From assembly GCA_913041805.1 (NCBI GenBank), contig CAJWIZ010000010.1:1-11960 (forward strand): DNA of 11,960 nt, in the 5' to 3' direction. A program made the position numbers and the translations under genes. The notes under the pieces were generated by a model. That model saw nothing but the letters and a program-made list of their open reading frames with translations. It was not told the DNA's origin and searched no databases. Shown here in pieces: positions 7,374 through 11,960 of the stretch. Each line of letters starts with the position of its first letter. The first letter of the stretch is position 1. Origin of the DNA: an uncultured Prochlorococcus sp. Lineage in GTDB: Bacteria > Cyanobacteriota > Cyanobacteriia > PCC-6307 > Cyanobiaceae.

Positions 7374-7390
7374 CGGTTTGAAACCGATTT
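7370..7390. promoter_or_regulatory. imperfect 21-bp palindrome upstream of sepF; candidate operator
   Basis: TCGGTTT-G-AAACCGA (7373-7387) is a perfect inverted repeat with 7-bp arms around one base. Two more matching pairs follow after one mismatch on each side. It overlaps the candidate -10 and start point and ends 30 bases before the sepF GTG. Such placement would allow repression. It does not match the NtcA site (GTA-N8-TAC). It is not followed by a U tract, so it is unlikely to be a terminator of pipY. Confidence 0.35.
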
Positions 7391-7420
7391 AAACCATGTT
7401 GTTCTTAGAGGATTGAACTG

Positions 7421-7996
7421 GTGTCGCTTATTTCCCGTCTTCGTGCTGTCGTTGCTGGTGACGACTACCTAGAAAGCGATTTTGATGACCTTGATTACGA
7501 GACGGGGGATGAATTTGACCCTTCTACTAAAGGCTCAAGAAATATTGGTAGCGAGCTAGCTCCTTTTGACCAGTCAACTCCCTTTGATTTAGGGAATGGT
7601 CTCTCATCATCCAATGTGATTGGTATGCCGGGGATTTCCACAGGAAATTCTGAGGTTAATTTGATGGAGCCAAGAAGTTTTGATGAAATGCCTAGAGCTA
7701 TTCAGGCTTTACGTGAACGTAAAACTGTGATATTGAATTTGACCATGATGGAGCCAGATCAGGCTCAAAGGGCAGTTGATTTTGTGGCTGGTGGAACTTT
7801 TGCTATTGACGGACATCAGGAACGAATCGGAGAAAGTATTTTCCTCTTTGCGCCAAGCTGTGTAACAGTTACGAACTCATTTCAAGAAGAAGCATCACCT
7901 TCCACTGTTTTGAATAAGGATACAGAAGCTGTTCCTAAGGAGACTGCACCTGCACCTGCTCCTGAATGGGGTGAATCAATGGTTTCTGCTATTTAA
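7421..7996 (+). CDS. sepF: SepF cell-division protein
   Basis: Division protein that polymerises, binds FtsZ and anchors the Z-ring to the membrane. The 191-residue product has an N-terminal amphipathic stretch ([13 protein letters not shown]) suited to membrane insertion. A disordered acidic linker covers about 14-80, and the conserved SepF core about 82-155 includes [27 protein letters not shown] sequence split across 85-107 and [10 protein letters not shown] at 122-131. An Ala/Pro/Glu-rich tail follows. The GTG start at 7421 is supported by AGAGGA eight bases upstream. Cyanobacteria use SepF (also called Cdv2) with FtsZ, and Gram-positive genomes also place sepF next to a yggS homologue. 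proC begins five bases after the stop. Confidence 0.93.
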   Translation: MSLISRLRAVVAGDDYLESDFDDLDYETGDEFDPSTKGSRNIGSELAPFDQSTPFDLGNGLSSSNVIGMPGISTGNSEVNLMEPRSFDEMPRAIQALRERKTVILNLTMMEPDQAQRAVDFVAGGTFAIDGHQERIGESIFLFAPSCVTVTNSFQEEASPSTVLNKDTEAVPKETAPAPAPEWGESMVSAI

Positions 7997-8001
7997 CTTT
8001 C

Positions 8002-8838
8002 GTGCCTTGCTCTATTGGAGTTATTGGCCTAGGCCGAATGGCTCAGGCAATTTTGTTGCCTTTATTCGAAAAAGGGGACATAAAACCTTTTGAAGTATTT
8101 GGAGTCGTTGGGCATCAGCAGAGTATTCAACAGGTTAAAGACCAGCTGCCTAGTGGAGTGAAAATTTGTTCCTCTGATGACCCAGTGTCAGTTGAGGCTT
8201 TGCAAGCTCCTATTAAGTTGTTAGCTGTTAAGCCTCAGCAATTAGAAAAAGTTGCAAAAAATTGGTCCCAAATCAAGACTCCTGAATTAAGTGTTAGACC
8301 ACTTTTGATTTCTTTGTTGGCCGGTGTTCAACTGCAGCGTTTAGTTGACATATTTTCTAAGCATGTATGTGTAAGGGCAGTGCCGAATACACCGGTATTG
8401 GTGCGTGCAGGACTAACAGGTTTGGCATGTAGTGAAAAATTAGATATTGATCAACAGCTTTGGTTGAATAAAATCTTTGATCCAATTAGTGAAGTTTTGC
8501 ATTTACCTGAAGATCAATTAGATGCTTTTCTGGCTTTAACTTCTTCTGGACCGGCTTATATAGCTCTTATGGCGGAAGCACTTGCAGATGGTGCTGTTGC
8601 AGCTGGTCTCCCTAGGGCATTGGCTCATCACTTGGCATGTAGGACTCTTTACGGAACTTCTTTGCTCTTGAAGGAGAAAGAGATTCATCCTAGTCAACTG
8701 AAAGATATGGTCGCCTCTCCAGGTGGAACAACAATTACTGCTTTACGTCACCTTGAGAAGGCTGGGATTCGCTCCGCCTTAATGGAAGCGGTTGTTGTAG
8801 CTGCTGAAAAGAGTCGAGAGTTGGCTGGATTCTCCTAA
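8002..8838 (+). CDS. proC: pyrroline-5-carboxylate reductase
   Basis: NAD(P)H-dependent reductase that makes L-proline from 1-pyrroline-5-carboxylate, the last step of proline synthesis. The 278-residue product begins with the dinucleotide-binding IGVIGLGRMAQAI (Gly9, Gly11, Ala14). In the C-terminal helical dimerisation domain it contains SSGPAYIALMAEALADG and the P5CR signature region SPGGTTITALRHLEKAGI. Length and order are normal. The GTG start at 8002 lies five bases after the sepF stop with no evident ribosome site, suggesting coupling. The final 104 bases are shared, antisense, with the end of the convergent glycosyltransferase gene. Confidence 0.95.
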   Translation: MPCSIGVIGLGRMAQAILLPLFEKGDIKPFEVFGVVGHQQSIQQVKDQLPSGVKICSSDDPVSVEALQAPIKLLAVKPQQLEKVAKNWSQIKTPELSVRPLLISLLAGVQLQRLVDIFSKHVCVRAVPNTPVLVRAGLTGLACSEKLDIDQQLWLNKIFDPISEVLHLPEDQLDAFLALTSSGPAYIALMAEALADGAVAAGLPRALAHHLACRTLYGTSLLLKEKEIHPSQLKDMVASPGGTTITALRHLEKAGIRSALMEAVVVAAEKSRELAGFS

Positions 8839-10015
8839 TAGAAGAACTATCAAGTAGCTCTGAATATAGCTTTTCCAAAGCATCAATATTTCGTGTAAGC
8901 GTGTAGCGCTCTAAGACACGTGAACGTGCACGACGACCTAGTTCAGTTGTTAGGACAGGTTGGTCTCGAAGTACTGGTAGGAGTGTGCGCAGTTGGGTTG
9001 TTACTCCTTGAGTGCTTAAAACTATCCCTGCTCCACCTTCAAGGACTTCTCCGTCAGCACCTGCATCTGTAGCTACACAAGCTGTGCCTGTAGCCATAGC
9101 TTCTAGCAAGGATAACGAGAGTCCTTCAACTAGGCTTGGCAACAAGAAAACTTCTGCGGATTGCAGAAGGGCAATCTTTGTCTGTAAATCTGATTCATAA
9201 CCCCACCAGAGAACATCAAAGTCATTTGTGACTAAAGAGTTGTTCTCTAATGTCGGTTTGAGTGGCCCATCTCCAACTATAACTAGACGACATCCTCTTG
9301 GATCTACTTGTCGCCATGCGCGTAATAGGGCCTCAACATTTTTTTCTGCAGCAATTCTGCCCATATATAGAAAAATTCTTTCTTGCCCTAGCCGATTGCG
9401 AACATCTTTTTGTTTAGGGCCTAAAGCATCTTCTTTGACTGGTGTCCAAACTTCTGTGTTCACTCCGTTAGGGATTACAGCTAGTCTCTCTTCTCTGACG
9501 CCAAGTTTTGCAAGCAATTCAGCTTGTATTTCTGAGAATACGATCACCCTGTCATAACGAGCTAGGGAGGGTGCATATAGCTGATATGTCAATTGTTGGG
9601 TACCTGCAGCCAGATTCCGGATGCCTGCATCAAAAGGGGGATGAAAGGTCGCTACAAGAGGGACGCCGATTTGTTGGCAGAGTTCAGGGAGCCTGAAATC
9701 TAATGGTGACAAAGTGAGGCTGGCATGCACTAAATCAGGCTTGAGTCTTTCTAGAGATTCTCTTAATTCTCTTTGAGCTCGTGGAGAAGGAATTGTGTAG
9801 ACCTGAGATTTAACCAGATACGGCAAGCTAACCTCAGGATCATTAGCTAAAAAAGAGGTCTGGCTATCACCAGGACTCATTGGATTGTCAAAATGAATAA
9901 AACTTATTTGATGCCCTCTTTCTCTAAGCGCCTCTGTGGTGCTTAGTCCATAAGTAACATTTCCACAGAAGGGTGTTTTTTTGCCTAGCCAGGCGATGTG
10001 AGATCCTCGCCGCAT
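8735..10015 (-). CDS. GT4-family glycosyltransferase
   Basis: Retaining GT-B glycosyltransferase of family 4. The 426-residue product has an N-terminal acceptor domain starting IAWLGKKTPFCGNVTYG (7-23), with HASLTLSPLDF (97-107) and ATFHPPFDAG. The C-terminal nucleotide-sugar domain has GRIAAEKN (219-226), IVGDGPL and the diagnostic E-x7-E at Glu297/Glu305 in EGLSLSLLEAMATG. There is no membrane helix. It resembles a conserved cyanobacterial group that may include the galactolipid enzyme DgdA, but I am not sure enough to name it. It lies 19 bases after the MFS gene, probably on a recO-MFS-GT transcript. The core ends near residue 390. Residues ~393-426 are encoded antisense to proC and look like a stop-loss tail. 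Confidence 0.85.
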   Translation of the reverse strand: MRRGSHIAWLGKKTPFCGNVTYGLSTTEALRERGHQISFIHFDNPMSPGDSQTSFLANDPEVSLPYLVKSQVYTIPSPRAQRELRESLERLKPDLVHASLTLSPLDFRLPELCQQIGVPLVATFHPPFDAGIRNLAAGTQQLTYQLYAPSLARYDRVIVFSEIQAELLAKLGVREERLAVIPNGVNTEVWTPVKEDALGPKQKDVRNRLGQERIFLYMGRIAAEKNVEALLRAWRQVDPRGCRLVIVGDGPLKPTLENNSLVTNDFDVLWWGYESDLQTKIALLQSAEVFLLPSLVEGLSLSLLEAMATGTACVATDAGADGEVLEGGAGIVLSTQGVTTQLRTLLPVLRDQPVLTTELGRRARSRVLERYTLTRNIDALEKLYSELLDSSSIRRIQPTLDSFQQLQQPLPLRRSESQPSQGDVKQ

Positions 10016-10034
10016 TGAAATAAGCAGTTTTAAG

Positions 10035-11450
10035 TTAGAAGTGTTTCCAAGGAAATTCTAGGATTGCTGCAATAAGCGCCAATGTGGCTAGCAGCCAAAG
10101 GACAGGGATTAGTCCATACTGACTTACCAAAGTACCAGCGAGTACAAGAGGAAGACTAAGAGAAATGTTGATTAAGTTGTTTTGGAGACCAAAAACTTTT
10201 CCTCGTTGACTTTCTGGTGTGTCCTCTTGCAGGGTCGTTTGAGCCGGAATTGCTACAAGTGCAGCTCCAATGCCAAGTAGTCCACAAAATATCAAAGTGA
10301 AGATCAATGTGCCTCTGAAATGGCCTAGAAGTATCAGGCTCAAAGTGATAGAGCTAAGTCCAATGGTCGCAAGTTTTCTTCTGCTAAAAAAATTCCCGAT
10401 TTGTGCAATTACGATGGCTCCTATAGCCATACCTAAGCCACTTGTTGCAAGTAATGTCCCAAAACGCGTAGGTCCAAGACTTTCTATTGAGGAGGCAAGA
10501 CTTATTGTTAGTACATATAGCGCAGCAAGTAGGCTGTAAAGAATTACAAGGTTCAGCATTGCCCGTCTAATTGTTGGTCGCTCTTTTAGTACTTGGAAGC
10601 CAATTTTGATTTCTGCCCAAACACTTTTGTGTTGGTTTGGTTTGGGTTCTATTTGTAAATTAATTTGGCTTATGCTTAAAGCAGCAAGCCCATAACAGAT
10701 AGGAAGTAGAAAAAATTCTCCTCCACTGATTTGGAGTTGAAGAAAGAACTGCTTCAAAAGACGCAATATTGGATCTCCAAGAGCAAATCCAACTATTGTT
10801 GCGCCCATGCTGGTTGCTTGATAAAGCGAATTTGCTGCTAATAGATGTTGCTTGGGTACTAAAAGGGGAATAGTTGCTTGTTCTGCTGGAGCAAAAAATT
10901 GGGTAAGGACTGATTCCAAAAAAGTCATCAACACCAGTGCCCAATACCCCCAGCTGAGACCAAACCAGTTAGGTCCTGGCAAGAGGCACAAAGGCACTAA
11001 AAGGACTAGAAGAGCTCTTAAGCCATTGGATGCAACCATGACATGCTTTTTGGGCCATCTGTCTGCTCCTACCCCTGCCAATGTTCCTAAGATCATTGCT
11101 GGGATGGTATTTGCTACATAAATTCCTGTTGCTAGCAGTGTGATCTTTTGAGCACGAGTTTGAAAATCCATTCGCATTACAGCAGCTACGCCTGCTAATG
11201 CTTCGTTGCTGTCTGGATTGCTAATTACCCAATACTGGGCAATTAAGTAAACCATTAAAACTATGTAGAATTTATCGGCTAATTGAGAAAAAATTTGGCC
11301 TATCCAGAGTTTGCGAAATTGATTCAGTTGAAGTACAACTTGTAGTCCACTGTCTTCATTGTTATTGCTAGTTCTGAGCAATTCTCTGTTTTTTTTATGA
11401 ATGCTTTGATCGCTCAACTTATTTTTTTTATTGATATTATGATTGTTCAT
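10035..11450 (-). CDS. major facilitator superfamily transporter
   Basis: A 471-residue integral membrane protein with roughly 11-12 hydrophobic helices, the first at about 49-75 (in LWIGQIFSQLADKFYIVLMV). MFS motif A is visible in the loop after the second helix as GVGADRWPKK (126-135). The topology and motif point to a secondary transporter of the MFS permease group. No feature reveals the substrate or direction. Residues 1-42 form an unusual Asn/Lys-rich hydrophilic extension in a very AT-rich stretch. The ATG at 11450 is supported by AAGAG eight bases upstream, but a TTG at codon 24 is an alternative start. The gene lies 14 bases after recO and 19 before the glycosyltransferase, so the three are likely co-transcribed. 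Confidence 0.88.
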   Translation of the reverse strand: MNNHNINKKNKLSDQSIHKKNRELLRTSNNNEDSGLQVVLQLNQFRKLWIGQIFSQLADKFYIVLMVYLIAQYWVISNPDSNEALAGVAAVMRMDFQTRAQKITLLATGIYVANTIPAMILGTLAGVGADRWPKKHVMVASNGLRALLVLLVPLCLLPGPNWFGLSWGYWALVLMTFLESVLTQFFAPAEQATIPLLVPKQHLLAANSLYQATSMGATIVGFALGDPILRLLKQFFLQLQISGGEFFLLPICYGLAALSISQINLQIEPKPNQHKSVWAEIKIGFQVLKERPTIRRAMLNLVILYSLLAALYVLTISLASSIESLGPTRFGTLLATSGLGMAIGAIVIAQIGNFFSRRKLATIGLSSITLSLILLGHFRGTLIFTLIFCGLLGIGAALVAIPAQTTLQEDTPESQRGKVFGLQNNLINISLSLPLVLAGTLVSQYGLIPVLWLLATLALIAAILEFPWKHF

Positions 11451-11464
11451 TGTCTTAACTCTTT

Positions 11465-11960
11465 TTAGTTCAGCATTGCTTCCCGTAACATCTTGAGGGC
11501 GCTAATATTTTTTGGAAGATGATTCTCAATCCAGCATTCAAGAACTGTTAAAAGCCTAAGCCAAACTTTTTTCGGCCCCATTAGTTTCCCATCACTGCGT
11601 TTGGGAAGATTGGGATGAAGGAGTCTTTGGAGAAGCGCTAATTCAGATGGATTGAGTTGAATGGGGGTGTTTGGCACTGAACCAATTGCAAAGCCTGCTT
11701 CGGGGATAAGGCTGCAGCGCCAGTCCCATTCACCAATTGGTGGTTCTAAAGGTAATCCACTTTGGCAACATTTTTGGATAGGCAACCCATATCCACCTAG
11801 AGCAAGAAGATGTATACAAGCTTGAACACTTTTTGCCAAAGTATTGATCGGGTCCTTGTGATGATCTTCTTCCTCGTACTCGTCTAATCGGTCTAGATGG
11901 ATTAGAACTGTATTTAACATCCCAGGGAGTGGATCGTTTCCTGCAACCAGAAGGAGGCTT
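11465..11960 (-). CDS. recO: DNA repair protein RecO, C-terminal part (5' end beyond window)
   Basis: Recombination mediator that with RecR helps load RecA on SSB-coated single-stranded DNA. The frame stays open to the right edge of the window, so about 165 residues are present and the N-terminal OB-fold is mostly outside. What is visible is the helical C-terminal domain: LLLVAGNDPLPGMLNTVLIHL near the cut end (split by the window's apparent ATG at 11920, which is internal), an ALGGYGLPIQKC stretch with CCQSG resembling the family's single-zinc or degenerate zinc site, and the closing IENHLPKNISALKML. Assignment rests on this pattern and on the familiar cyanobacterial neighbourhood with the MFS, GT and proC genes. 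Confidence 0.82.
   Translation of the reverse strand, partial: SLLLVAGNDPLPGMLNTVLIHLDRLDEYEEEDHHKDPINTLAKSVQACIHLLALGGYGLPIQKCCQSGLPLEPPIGEWDWRCSLIPEAGFAIGSVPNTPIQLNPSELALLQRLLHPNLPKRSDGKLMGPKKVWLRLLTVLECWIENHLPKNISALKMLREAMLN

Overview
This window looks like core chromosome of a low-GC marine picocyanobacterium (Prochlorococcus or a close relative). A few sampled lines of sequence run roughly 35-53% G+C, averaging a little over 40%. The taxonomic hint comes mainly from PipX, which is known only from cyanobacteria, together with a DUF1823-type protein, SepF, a cyanobacterial-type glycosyltransferase and tRNAs without encoded CCA ends. I see no insertion sequence, integrase, phage gene, CRISPR array, rRNA or obvious island boundary, and every complete gene appears intact.

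Layout. (1) Bases 1-345: two tRNA genes on the minus strand (Tyr-GTA then Thr-GGT), followed downstream by two small hairpins and a doubtful partial reading frame running off the left edge. (2) 446-2246, plus strand: a tight run of aroQ (shikimate pathway), miaE (tRNA A37 hydroxylase) and cobI (corrin ring methylation). (3) 2312-3310, minus strand: a tRNA-dihydrouridine synthase, convergent with cobI and divergent from (4) a DUF1823-type hypothetical gene at 3399-3869. (5) 4039-8838, plus strand: der, an EcfT/CbiQ-like membrane protein, pipX, pipY, sepF and proC, all co-oriented. Gaps are 5-18 bp except for 126 bp before sepF, where a candidate promoter and palindrome lie. (6) 8735-11960, minus strand: recO (5' part cut off by the window), an MFS transporter and a GT4-family glycosyltransferase. 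The glycosyltransferase's last ~34 codons lie antisense to the end of proC.

The genes are mostly housekeeping: translation (tRNAs, MiaE, Dus, Der), amino-acid and cofactor metabolism (AroQ, CobI, PipY, ProC), nitrogen/carbon regulation (PipX), cell division (SepF) and repair (RecO). The most coherent functional block is pipX-pipY-sepF-proC, which puts the NtcA/PII partner PipX and a PLP-homeostasis protein next to a division protein and proline synthesis. I found no clear evidence of a previously undescribed system. The points worth a second look are the GT/proC tail overlap, the palindrome over the putative sepF promoter, the unpartnered EcfT-like protein, the odd N-terminus of the MFS protein and the split frame at the left edge.
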